Shown: one piece after another, positions 1 through 5,487 of the stretch
How positions within the stretch are numbered: position 1 is the stretch's first letter
Layout: the number at the start of each line of letters is the position of its first letter
NCBI GenBank assembly: GCA_016215145.1
Contig: JACRLA010000363.1
Location: 1-7,410 of the forward strand
Direction: 5' to 3'
Source of the DNA: Chloroflexota bacterium
Lineage (GTDB): Bacteria > Chloroflexota > Anaerolineae > Anaerolineales > VGOW01
DNA: 7,410 bases
Notes under the pieces: generated by a model
The model's database searches: none
Seen by the model: the letters and a program-made list of their open reading frames with translations, nothing else
Told to the model about the DNA's origin: nothing
Position numbers and translations under genes: made by a program

Positions 1-384
1 CGGGCGCGCGGCACGCCGCGTGTGGCGTTAAGACTCCTGCGCCGCGTGCGCGACTTCACTCAAGTGCGCGCCGACGGCAACATCTCAGCTTTGGTGGCTA
101 AGGATGCTTTGAAGTTAATGGATGTAGATGATCTTGGACTCGATGATATTGATCGTCGTGTGCTGCGCGCCATCATCGAAAAATTTGGCGGGGGTCCGGT
201 GGGGCTTGAGACGATTGCCGCTTCGATCAGCGAAGAAGGCGATACGATTATGGATGTGTATGAGCCGTATCTGCTTCAACTCGGATTCTTAGATCGCACC
301 CCGCGCGGGCGCACGGCAACCAAACGCGCTTACGAACATTTGGGGATTGAATATAGGGGTGATGAACAACAGAAGTTGATCTGA
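1..384 (+). CDS. ruvB: Holliday junction branch migration helicase RuvB, C-terminal part (5' end outside window)
   Basis: RuvB is the hexameric AAA+ motor that, with RuvA, drives Holliday-junction branch migration in the cytoplasm. Only the last 127 codons are here; the frame is open from base 1, so the GTG at 22 is internal. The visible part starts in the sensor-2 stretch RARGTPRVALRLLRRVRDF, whose Arg contacts ATP in the family, and continues into the C-terminal winged-helix DNA-binding domain. That domain shows the family phrases ALKLMDVDDLGLDDIDRR, GGGPVGLETIA, EPYLLQLGF and RTPRGR, followed by the terminal TKRAYEHLGIEY. A short polar tail (RGDEQQKLI) ends at TGA 382-384. The C-terminus looks complete and undamaged. 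queA follows 155 bp downstream, and ruvB next to queA is a common bacterial arrangement. The identification is firm; the ATPase core cannot be judged from this window. Confidence 0.96.
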   Translation, partial: RARGTPRVALRLLRRVRDFTQVRADGNISALVAKDALKLMDVDDLGLDDIDRRVLRAIIEKFGGGPVGLETIAASISEEGDTIMDVYEPYLLQLGFLDRTPRGRTATKRAYEHLGIEYRGDEQQKLI

Positions 385-386
385 AT

Positions 387-495
387 AATGAACAATGAAC
401 AATGATACAATGAACAATGAAGAATGAACAATGAACAATGAAGAATGAAGAATGAACAATGAGACAATGAACAATGAAACAATGAAACAATGAAC
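387..495. repeat. Tandem heptamer/octamer array, 15 units of AATGAAC type
   Basis: Fifteen consecutive units cover 109 bp without a gap: eleven 7-mers (AATGAAC, or AATGAAG in three cases) and four 8-mers (AATGATAC, AATGAGAC, and AATGAAAC twice). It begins three bases after the ruvB stop and ends 45 bp before the queA start. Every unit carries the overlapping start/stop ATGA, so any ribosome entering would start and stop repeatedly. The mixed 7/8 period shifts all three frames, which argues against coding. It resembles the short tandem repetitive heptamers (STRR) described in cyanobacteria. The role is unknown; the top-strand RNA would be A-rich and largely unstructured. Confidence 0.9.
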
Positions 496-501
496 AAGTT
501 T

Positions 502-533
502 TTCTTCGCGTTCTTCGCGCCTTTGCGGTGAAA
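502..533 (+). repeat. TTCTTCGCG duplication plus CCTTTGCGGTGAAA motif before queA
   Basis: TTCTTCGCG occurs twice back to back (502-510, 511-519) and runs into CCTTTGCGGTGAAA. The inner 16 bp at 514-529 match 3193-3208, just upstream of the glycosyltransferase start, with two C/T differences that swap places. I recall similar 'TTCGCGCCTTTGCGGTGAA' strings as dispersed intergenic sequence in several bacterial phyla, but cannot search. The last bases lie just before the queA start, so the repeat may have supplied its 5' leader. Confidence 0.55.
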
Positions 534-539
534 GTTTTG

Positions 540-1631
540 ATGAACACATCCGATTTTGATTACGATCTTCCTCCCGAACTAATTGCCCAAACCCCCATTG
601 AACCGCGCGATGCTTCGCGTTTGTTGGTGTTGAAGCGCAGCACCGGGCGGATCACGCACACAACTTTCCGCGAGATTCATTCGTTCTTGGCGACCAATGA
701 TTTATTGGTGATGAATGAATCGCGCGTCCTTCCGGCACGTTTGAAAGCGCACAAGGTGACGGGCGGGGTGTTGGAAGTTTTGATGTTGAAGCGCCGCGCG
801 CCGCTGATGTGGGAGGTGATGGTCGGCGGCAAAGGGGCGCATCTCGGCACGAAAATTTTTATCGAAGGCAGAGAAAATCTCTCGGCGGTGGTGATGGAAG
901 AATTGGATGGCGCGCGCCGCGTGATTCAATTTTCTCAACCGATCACGCCGTTGTTGGAGACGGTGGGCGACGTGCCGCTGCCGCCGTATATCCATGAGCC
1001 ACTGAAAGACAAAGAACGGTATCAAACGGTTTATGCCAAGACGCGCGGTTCTACCGCCGCGCCAACCGCCGGTTTGCATTTTACGAATGAGACGCTGTCT
1101 TCGTTGAACGCCAGAGGCGTCCGCCATGCGTTTGTGACTCTGCACGTCGGGCTAGACACCTTTGCACCCGTGACCGAAGAGAAAGTTGAAACGCACAAGA
1201 TACATAGCGAGTGGTGTCAGATGCCGCGCGAGACCGCTCTTGCCATCAACGAGATGCGCAAGATGGGCGGGCGGACGATAGCCGTTGGCACGACAAGTGT
1301 GCGCGTGCTGGAAACCGCCGCGCGTTATTCGGCGGCGGAGAAGGGCAAGGAAAAAGAAACCGGCTACACCCGCCCACTGCATCCGTCTCACTTTGGGCGT
1401 TTAGCGGGTGCGGTTCAGCCGATGCTCGGCGATACAAACATTTTCATCACACCCGGATTCGATTTTCAGTTAGTGGATGCCATGCTGACAAATTTTCATT
1501 TGCCGCGCGCGACGACGTTAATGATGACCTGCGCCTTCGGTGGGAGAGAGAATGTGTTGAAAGCGTATCAAGAAGCGATCAAGGAAAAATATCGCTTCTA
1601 TTCTTTCGGCGACGCGATGCTCATTGTGTAA
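540..1631 (+). CDS. queA: S-adenosylmethionine:tRNA ribosyltransferase-isomerase QueA
   Basis: QueA transfers and isomerises the ribosyl part of S-adenosylmethionine onto 7-aminomethyl-7-deazaguanine in tRNA (Asp, Asn, His, Tyr; position 34), giving epoxyqueuosine. With ATG 540 as start the protein has 363 residues, close to the usual 340-360. It opens with the family N-terminus DFDYDLPPELIAQTPIEPRDASRL. Further family blocks are NESRVLPARL (59-68), DVPLPPYI, YQTVYAK, AAPTAGLHF (173-181), TLHVG (200-204), HSEW, AVGTTSVR (248-255), TNFHLP (317-322), and the C-terminal KYRFYSFGDAMLIV. No key block is missing. A GTG at 528 is in frame but adds only four residues not typical of the family; neither start has a good Shine-Dalgarno. 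The next gene starts 9 bp after the stop, which suggests co-transcription. No tgt, queC, queD or queG is visible nearby. Confidence 0.97.
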   Translation: MNTSDFDYDLPPELIAQTPIEPRDASRLLVLKRSTGRITHTTFREIHSFLATNDLLVMNESRVLPARLKAHKVTGGVLEVLMLKRRAPLMWEVMVGGKGAHLGTKIFIEGRENLSAVVMEELDGARRVIQFSQPITPLLETVGDVPLPPYIHEPLKDKERYQTVYAKTRGSTAAPTAGLHFTNETLSSLNARGVRHAFVTLHVGLDTFAPVTEEKVETHKIHSEWCQMPRETALAINEMRKMGGRTIAVGTTSVRVLETAARYSAAEKGKEKETGYTRPLHPSHFGRLAGAVQPMLGDTNIFITPGFDFQLVDAMLTNFHLPRATTLMMTCAFGGRENVLKAYQEAIKEKYRFYSFGDAMLIV

Positions 1632-1640
1632 CAGCGCTGC

Positions 1641-2165
1641 ATGATGAATAACCCTCTTCTGGATGTGCTGTTTGATTATGATGGTTGGGCAAACCGCCGC
1701 TTGCTAGAGGCATGTTGCCAGTTGACGCCTGAACAATTTGAAAAGCCACTCGGCTTGGGACACGGTAACCTTGAGCGAACCGTTTTGCATTTAGTGAGCG
1801 CAATGATATTTTTTGCTGACCGTCTCAACCGTCGTCCGCCGCGTCCGCGCCCTGAAAAGAATACCCGTACTTATTCTGCCAAAGAAATTTTAGAGTTATT
1901 TGAATCTGTTGATCGTGAATTACATCAAGCGATTGTCGTTTGCCAAGGCTCTCATGCCCTGACCGATATTTTGAATTGGACGGATGAGGACATCGGTGAG
2001 ATCGATCCGTTAGATCGAATTCCTTATTCAGTTGCACTAGCACAGATGCTTGAACATAGCATCCATCATCGGACGCAGGCGGCGGATATGCTGCGATTGT
2101 TGGGAATTGAAAAATCTTTAGAATGGCATCCCTTTGAATGGGATGAAGCGAAACGAAGCGACTAA
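1641..2165 (+). CDS. DinB-like / DUF664-type four-helix metal-binding protein
   Basis: A 174-residue soluble protein with the pattern of the DinB/YfiT superfamily, metal-dependent four-helix bundles that include bacillithiol- and mycothiol-dependent S-transferases but are mostly uncharacterised. The N-terminal helix has FDYDGWANRRLLEACCQLTPEQF, matching the family's 'Y..WAN..ll......lt.e.f'. The expected three metal-ligand histidines are H50 (RTVLHLVSA) and H139 with H143 (MLEHSIHHRTQAADMLRLLG), the latter an HxxxH like the family's 'H..HHRgQ'. There is no signal peptide or membrane segment. The start is ATG 1641, or the adjacent ATG 1644; there is no strong ribosome site, so translation probably depends on coupling from queA 9 bp upstream. 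The substrate cannot be read from sequence. The family call is good; any specific enzyme name would be a guess. Confidence 0.85.
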   Translation: MMNNPLLDVLFDYDGWANRRLLEACCQLTPEQFEKPLGLGHGNLERTVLHLVSAMIFFADRLNRRPPRPRPEKNTRTYSAKEILELFESVDRELHQAIVVCQGSHALTDILNWTDEDIGEIDPLDRIPYSVALAQMLEHSIHHRTQAADMLRLLGIEKSLEWHPFEWDEAKRSD

Positions 2166-2169
2166 GGAG
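2164..2169 (+). promoter_or_regulatory. Shine-Dalgarno AAGGAG fixing the GTG start of the PanE-like gene
   Basis: AAGGAG overlaps the stop codon of the DinB-like gene (TAA 2163-2165) and ends 8 bp before GTG 2178. It decides the non-ATG start of the reductase, which places the Rossmann glycine motif at the usual distance from the N-terminus, and it couples the two genes. Confidence 0.8.
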
Positions 2170-2177
2170 TAAGAAAA

Positions 2178-3101
2178 GTGCGTATCGGTATCATGGGAAC
2201 AGGCGGAGTCGGCGGCTACTTTGGCGGGTTGTTGGCAAAAGCTGGTCACGAGGTGACGTTTATCGCGCGCGGTGAACATTTAAAAGCGATACGCTCGCAC
2301 GGATTGAAAGTAGAGAGCGTGAACTTCGAAAGTTTTTTAATTCGACCGGCGCGCGCCACCGATAACCCGGCGGATGTGGGCGAAGTAGATTTGGTTTTGT
2401 TCGTCGTCAAAACCTACGACACTGATAGCGCGGCACAGTTGATGCGTCCGATGGTTGGATCGCAGACCACGATCTTGCCTTTGCAGAATGGCGTGGAAAG
2501 CGTGCAAAAACTGAGTCGGTATTTCCCAAAAGAGAATCTTATCGGCGGGATGACGCAAGCGTTAGTTTCGATTGCCGCGCCCGGCGTGATCAAACACGAG
2601 GCGCAATACAAGCGTATTGTGTGCGGTGAGTTGAACGGGCGCGAGACTCCGCGCTTGAAAATGATCTGCGAAGCGTTGAAACACGCCGGGGCGGACGCGG
2701 AGATGACGAATGATATTGAGAAGACGTTGTGGACAAAGTTGTTACACATTGCCCCGCTTGGCGGTATGGCGTGCGCAACTCGTTCAACTGTCGGAGCTCT
2801 CCGCGTGGATGCCGAAGCGTTTGCCATGTTGAGGCGAGCGATGGCAGAGGTAGAGGCGGTGGCGCGAGCGAAAGGGGTGGCGATGGACGCCGACGTGGTG
2901 GACAAGGCAACGGCGTTTGTTAACAGTCTGGGACCGGGTTCCATGCCATCTATTTTGCGTGATGTGTTGGCCGGCAAACGGAGCGAGTACGATGCGTTGA
3001 GCGGCTCAGTGGTGCGCGCCGGGCGCGAGACGAACACGGCAACGCCGCTCCATGAGTTCTTCTGGACGTGCTTGAAGGTGGTGGATTCGCAAAGTAAGTA
3101 G
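2178..3101 (+). CDS. panE: Ketopantoate reductase family protein (PanE/ApbA type)
   Basis: A 307-residue NADP-dependent reductase of the 2-dehydropantoate 2-reductase family, whose founding member makes pantoate for coenzyme A. The GTG start gives MRIGIMGTGGVGGYFG, the N-terminal dinucleotide-binding motif (7-16). R31 (FIARG) is a candidate NADP phosphate contact. VVKTYDT (76-82) and LPLQNGVES (100-108, N104) are typical. The C-terminal helical domain carries the presumed catalytic lysine K187 (LWTKLLHIA) and the pair S258/E270 in PSILRDVLAGKRSEYDALSG. Compared with E. coli PanE, where the lysine is followed at +4 and +8 by asparagines, here those places are I191 and G195, and the stretch reads LLHIAPLGGMACATR. 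This looks like a family subgroup ('FLFIAP..G..A.TR') whose substrate may not be ketopantoate. No other pantothenate gene is in view. The fold is sure, the exact substrate only moderately so. Confidence 0.9.
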   Translation: MRIGIMGTGGVGGYFGGLLAKAGHEVTFIARGEHLKAIRSHGLKVESVNFESFLIRPARATDNPADVGEVDLVLFVVKTYDTDSAAQLMRPMVGSQTTILPLQNGVESVQKLSRYFPKENLIGGMTQALVSIAAPGVIKHEAQYKRIVCGELNGRETPRLKMICEALKHAGADAEMTNDIEKTLWTKLLHIAPLGGMACATRSTVGALRVDAEAFAMLRRAMAEVEAVARAKGVAMDADVVDKATAFVNSLGPGSMPSILRDVLAGKRSEYDALSGSVVRAGRETNTATPLHEFFWTCLKVVDSQSK

Positions 3102-3150
3102 ATGGATTGAAACTCGATAATTTAGGGTTTTTCGTTGGCAACGTCACTGG

Positions 3151-3179
3151 CGTATTGCAACATCGCCGCGATCAATACG
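3151..3179. repeat. Imperfect intergenic hairpin
   Basis: CGTATTG (3151-3157) pairs perfectly with CAATACG (3173-3179). After a four-base bulge (CAAC), ATCG (3162-3165) pairs with CGAT (3169-3172) around a CCG loop. It lies in the 136-bp gap between the reductase and the glycosyltransferase. No T-run follows on either strand, so it does not look like an intrinsic terminator. I see no supported gene in this gap. Confidence 0.5.
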
Positions 3180-3192
3180 GAGAGACGATAGC

Positions 3193-3208
3193 TTTGCGCC
3201 TTCGCGGT
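3193..3208 (+). repeat. Second copy of the TT(T/C)GCGCCTT(T/C)GCGGT motif
   Basis: Sixteen bases, TTTGCGCCTTCGCGGT, match 514-529 upstream of queA at 14 positions; the two differences are C/T exchanges in opposite directions. Both copies lie just upstream of a coding start and in the same orientation relative to the gene. It ends 17 bp before the likely -10 box at 3226. It may be a dispersed repeat, or part of an upstream promoter region. Confidence 0.45.
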
Positions 3209-3222
3209 TTTCTCTGCTCTTT

Positions 3223-3231
3223 TGCTACAAT
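3223..3231 (+). promoter_or_regulatory. Extended -10 promoter element of the glycosyltransferase gene (probably leaderless)
   Basis: TGCTACAAT is an extended -10 (TGn plus TACAAT at 3226-3231). Only six bases (GCCACC) separate it from ATG 3238, so initiation about 7 bp downstream would begin at or next to the start codon, giving a leaderless mRNA. Consistent with this, no Shine-Dalgarno is present. There is no good -35 hexamer at 17 bp, as expected when an extended -10 is used. Confidence 0.55.
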
Positions 3232-3237
3232 GCCACC

Positions 3238-4470
3238 ATGCCCAAAATTATTTTCTTCAACATCCCCGCGCATGGTCACGTCAACCCCAGCATCCCGTTA
3301 GTCAAAGAACTCGTCCGTCGCGGCGAGCGCGTCATCTACTACTGCACCGAAACCTATCGTGCCAAGATCGAAAGTACGGGTGCAGAGTTTCGCAGTTACG
3401 GCGCCGAGTACGATTTCGCGCCGGGGCAAGATGCGGTGACACCGTTCCGCGCGATGAGTTTGATTCTTGAAGCGGGTGAGGGCGTGATCGCTAAAGTGAT
3501 TGACCCAGTGCGCGCCGAAAAACCTGATTACATCCTCTACGACTCGATGTGTGTCTGGGGCAAACAGATCGCCCACATCATCGGTGTTGCCGCCGTTTGC
3601 TCGTGCAGCATTTTCCTTGTCCATTCCAAAAATCTGCGCGACGTGCCACTGGACACGCGCTTTCAACTGCAAATGACGATGGGGTTGCCGACTCTGCTCG
3701 CGTCCCTTTGGCGCTATAGCCGTATTGCTCTGCGCCTCAAACGCAAATACGGCGTGTCGAGTCCGTTCTTCGCAAATTTCTTTGCCAACCCCGGCGATAT
3801 GACTCTGGTCTACACCTCACGTTACTTTCAAGCAGGCGCGGATAAATTTGACGACTCATTTAAATTCGTGGGACCCCTCATCGCGCCGCGCAACGATCCT
3901 CACGACCCTCAGACTTCCGAAGTCTTCGCGGTGTTTGAGACTTCGGAAGTCTTGAAAAAACCCCTCCTCTACATCTCCCTCGGCACACTGTTCAACGAGC
4001 GCGTTGACTTCTTCCGCGCTTGTATCGAAGCCTTCAATGATGATCGTTACAACGTCATCATGTCCATCGGCAACAAGATCGACCCCGTCGCACTTGGAGT
4101 TATTCCTAGCAACTTCATCGTGCGCCCTCACGTCCCGCAACTCGAAATCTTGCAACATGCCGATCTTTTCATCACGCACGGCGGCATGAACAGCGTTAGC
4201 GAAGGCTGTTGGTATGGCGTGCCAATGATCGTCCTGCCGCAAGTCGGCGATCAAGTTGTCATCGCCGGGCGCATAGCCCAACTCGGCGCGGCAGAAAAAT
4301 TAACCGACATCACACCCCGCGCTATTCGCGCTCTCGCCGAAAAAGTTTTGGGCGACTCGAATTACAAAATACAAAGTGAGAAGATCGGGCAGACGCTTAG
4401 AGAGGCGGGTGGGGTTGTTAAAGCCGTTGATGAGATTCGGGATTTTGTGAAGGGGATTTATTTAACCTGA
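3238..4470 (+). CDS. GT1-family glycosyltransferase, MGT/YjiC-like (macrolide-glycosyltransferase type)
   Basis: A 410-residue GT-B-fold enzyme expected to move a sugar from a UDP- or other nucleotide-sugar to a small acceptor in the cytoplasm. The N-terminal acceptor domain starts FFNIPAHGHVNPSIPLVKEL, with H14 of GHVNP the likely catalytic base, and has YILYDSMCVWGKQIA (D102 the likely partner). The C-terminal donor domain has LLYISLGT (243-250) and then the sugar-nucleotide signature RPHVPQLEILQHADLFITHGG with H298, H314, E322 and the closing D338-Q339. There is no signal peptide or membrane helix, and the length is normal. The stretch just before the donor domain (PQTSEVFAVFETSEVLKK, 224-241) is unusual: it is encoded by a 15-bp inverted repeat and carries TSEV twice. 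The gene overlaps the convergent lipoprotein gene by 13 bp. The acceptor is unknown; lipid, polyketide and detoxification substrates all fit. The family is firm. Confidence 0.93.
   Translation: MPKIIFFNIPAHGHVNPSIPLVKELVRRGERVIYYCTETYRAKIESTGAEFRSYGAEYDFAPGQDAVTPFRAMSLILEAGEGVIAKVIDPVRAEKPDYILYDSMCVWGKQIAHIIGVAAVCSCSIFLVHSKNLRDVPLDTRFQLQMTMGLPTLLASLWRYSRIALRLKRKYGVSSPFFANFFANPGDMTLVYTSRYFQAGADKFDDSFKFVGPLIAPRNDPHDPQTSEVFAVFETSEVLKKPLLYISLGTLFNERVDFFRACIEAFNDDRYNVIMSIGNKIDPVALGVIPSNFIVRPHVPQLEILQHADLFITHGGMNSVSEGCWYGVPMIVLPQVGDQVVIAGRIAQLGAAEKLTDITPRAIRALAEKVLGDSNYKIQSEKIGQTLREAGGVVKAVDEIRDFVKGIYLT
3911..3952. repeat. 15-bp perfect inverted repeat inside the glycosyltransferase gene
   Basis: AGACTTCCGAAGTCT (3911-3925) is the exact reverse complement of AGACTTCGGAAGTCT (3938-3952), with a 12-bp spacer. 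Each arm is itself a palindrome except at the central base, so both arms encode the same TSEV in the same frame (residues 226-229 and 235-238). This looks like a small palindromic element accepted in frame in the linker between the two GT-B domains. Confidence 0.85.
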
Positions 4471-5474
4471 CTCCCACTCACCACGCTCCCCGCCTCCACC
4501 CACGCCTTCGCCGTTTGCGAGATCGTCGCCAAGCGCACGTTAGAGAGTTTAGACATTCGCTCGGCGAAAGATTTAATTTCGTTAACCCCGTCTGTGCCTA
4601 AGCCGCCTTTGGCGTCCATGTTAATCACCACCAACTTGACGGGGGTCACCATGATCGTCGCGCTTGTCACCGCGAATTTTGGATTCGATTTTGCCAGAGT
4701 CTCTGCGCCCTTTAAATCGCGCGTGCCGCCGCCGACCATGATGATACTGCCGTTAGGATCGTGCGTATAAAATTCTTTGGAGTTCTTCGGTTTCCACAAA
4801 CCCGTCGAAGTATCTTCCGACCCTGCCGAATGATCGGGGCGCAACGTGAAGCCCCACAAAATATCGCCGAACCACGTCCCGCCGTCCGAAAGTTTAAACG
4901 GCGAGCGCATCTCCTCCAATTCAGTTAACACCAAACCAGAGATCACCGTGTTCGGTTTGCCGCCCAAGTTTTTTATTTTCACAACGTTCTTGGCGCGGTC
5001 AGATGTTTGATGCGCGTGAATATCCCACTCCACGCCCATCGCTTCAGTCGTCTTGATGATCTCACCCGCGCGGGCTTCACCTTCGAGCCAGCCAATATCC
5101 GCGCCGACAGACCACTTCATGCCCGCCGTCGTCACTTGCCGCAAAAAGTTGATGAAGGCATCGGGGTTGGGCCACGATTGGCGATTCGTTTCGATGTGCG
5201 TCGTGCCGGAGATATACACCATCGGCTGATTCGATTTGGGCGCTGACGTCGGTGACGCTGCCACTGTGGGCGCAACCGTTGGCTTAAGTGGCGCAGCCGT
5301 TGGCGGCGCAACAGTGGGTTGAAGCGGCACAGCCGTCAGCGGCGCAACCTGAGTCGGCGCGGGCGCGGCAGTGTTCGTCGGCGATCCCAAATTGATCGTG
5401 ATAGACGATGGCAGTTGTGAGCAAGCCGTCAACAAAATTGTGATCGCAAAAATTAATCGTAATGAGCGTTTCAT
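4458..5474 (-). CDS. Putative surface lipoprotein with polysaccharide-deacetylase-like domain (338 aa)
   Basis: The N-terminus MKRSLRLIFAITILLTACSQ is a lipoprotein signal peptide with lipobox LTAC (C18 acylated). Residues 31-84 are a Pro/Thr/Ala linker with two 12-residue repeats (AVPLQPTVAPPT / AAPLKPTVAPTV), placing the rest outside the membrane. The remaining 250 residues hold MVYISGTTHIETNRQSWPNPDAF, WSVGADIGWLEGEARAGEIIKTTEAMGVEWDIHAHQT and a final VRLATISQTAKAWVEAG. A strand followed by D-I-H-A-H (151-155) is reminiscent of the His-x-x-x-His motif region of NodB-like polysaccharide deacetylases, but the full catalytic set is not evident. The start is supported by AAGGAG five bases upstream. 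It is second in an operon, 13 bp after the 370-aa paralogue, and overlaps the glycosyltransferase tail to tail. The lipoprotein call is firm, the fold moderate, the activity unknown. Confidence 0.8.
   Translation of the reverse strand: MKRSLRLIFAITILLTACSQLPSSITINLGSPTNTAAPAPTQVAPLTAVPLQPTVAPPTAAPLKPTVAPTVAASPTSAPKSNQPMVYISGTTHIETNRQSWPNPDAFINFLRQVTTAGMKWSVGADIGWLEGEARAGEIIKTTEAMGVEWDIHAHQTSDRAKNVVKIKNLGGKPNTVISGLVLTELEEMRSPFKLSDGGTWFGDILWGFTLRPDHSAGSEDTSTGLWKPKNSKEFYTHDPNGSIIMVGGGTRDLKGAETLAKSNPKFAVTSATIMVTPVKLVVINMDAKGGLGTDGVNEIKSFAERMSKLSNVRLATISQTAKAWVEAGSVVSGSQVK
5278..5349 (-). repeat. Two imperfect 36-bp (12-aa) linker repeats in the 338-aa lipoprotein
   Basis: Bases 5278-5313 and 5314-5349 are imperfect tandem copies with a 36-bp period, encoding A(V/A)PL(Q/K)PTVAPxx. 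The paralogous gene has one such unit, at 6440-6475. The linker has therefore changed length by whole units, as expected from replication slippage. Confidence 0.7.
5339..5399 (-). repeat. 61-bp direct repeat, copy 1 (lipoprotein linker)
   Basis: Identical at all 61 bases to 6465-6525. On the coding strand it encodes TINLGSPTNTAAPAPTQVAP. The sequence on the signal-peptide side diverges sharply, including at silent positions, although the protein stays similar. Confidence 0.95.
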
Positions 5475-5479
5475 AGTTT

Positions 5480-5485
5480 CTCCTT
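5480..5485 (-). promoter_or_regulatory. Shine-Dalgarno AAGGAG of the 338-aa lipoprotein gene
   Basis: The - strand reads AAGGAG followed by AAACT and ATG, a spacing of five. It lies in the 13-bp gap after the upstream gene's stop (TGA, 5490-5488), so the two genes are translated from one message with their own ribosome sites. The preceding bases, AACAAGGAG, are the same before both lipoprotein genes. Confidence 0.75.
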
Positions 5486-5487
5486 GT

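Noticed and set aside
387..495. CRISPR-like array
   Set aside because: Units are 7-8 bp and contiguous with no unique spacers; it is a simple tandem repeat.
248..549. Leu/Phe/Ile-rich reading frames on the - strand over the heptamer array
   Set aside because: They are the array read backwards (repeated FIVHCS and SLFIV), running into ruvB in the wrong frame, with no ribosome site; an artefact of the repeat.
702..1145. Long - strand ORF within queA, and similar ones within the panE-like and glycosyltransferase genes
   Set aside because: Arg/His-rich shadow translations opposite well-conserved genes, without start signals or family motifs.
3151..3179. Rho-independent terminator after the PanE-like gene
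   Set aside because: The stem is bulged and followed by GAGAGACG rather than a T-run; the only T-rich stretch (3129-3132) lies before it.
3120..3237. - strand frame ending SVLIAAMLQYASDVANEKP in the same gap
   Set aside because: It looks protein-like at its end but has no convincing start or ribosome site and passes through the promoter of the next gene; too short to support.
3107..3301. Short + strand ORF (64 aa) between the reductase and the glycosyltransferase
   Set aside because: It runs through the hairpin and promoter into the glycosyltransferase in another frame, with no ribosome site and no recognisable motif.
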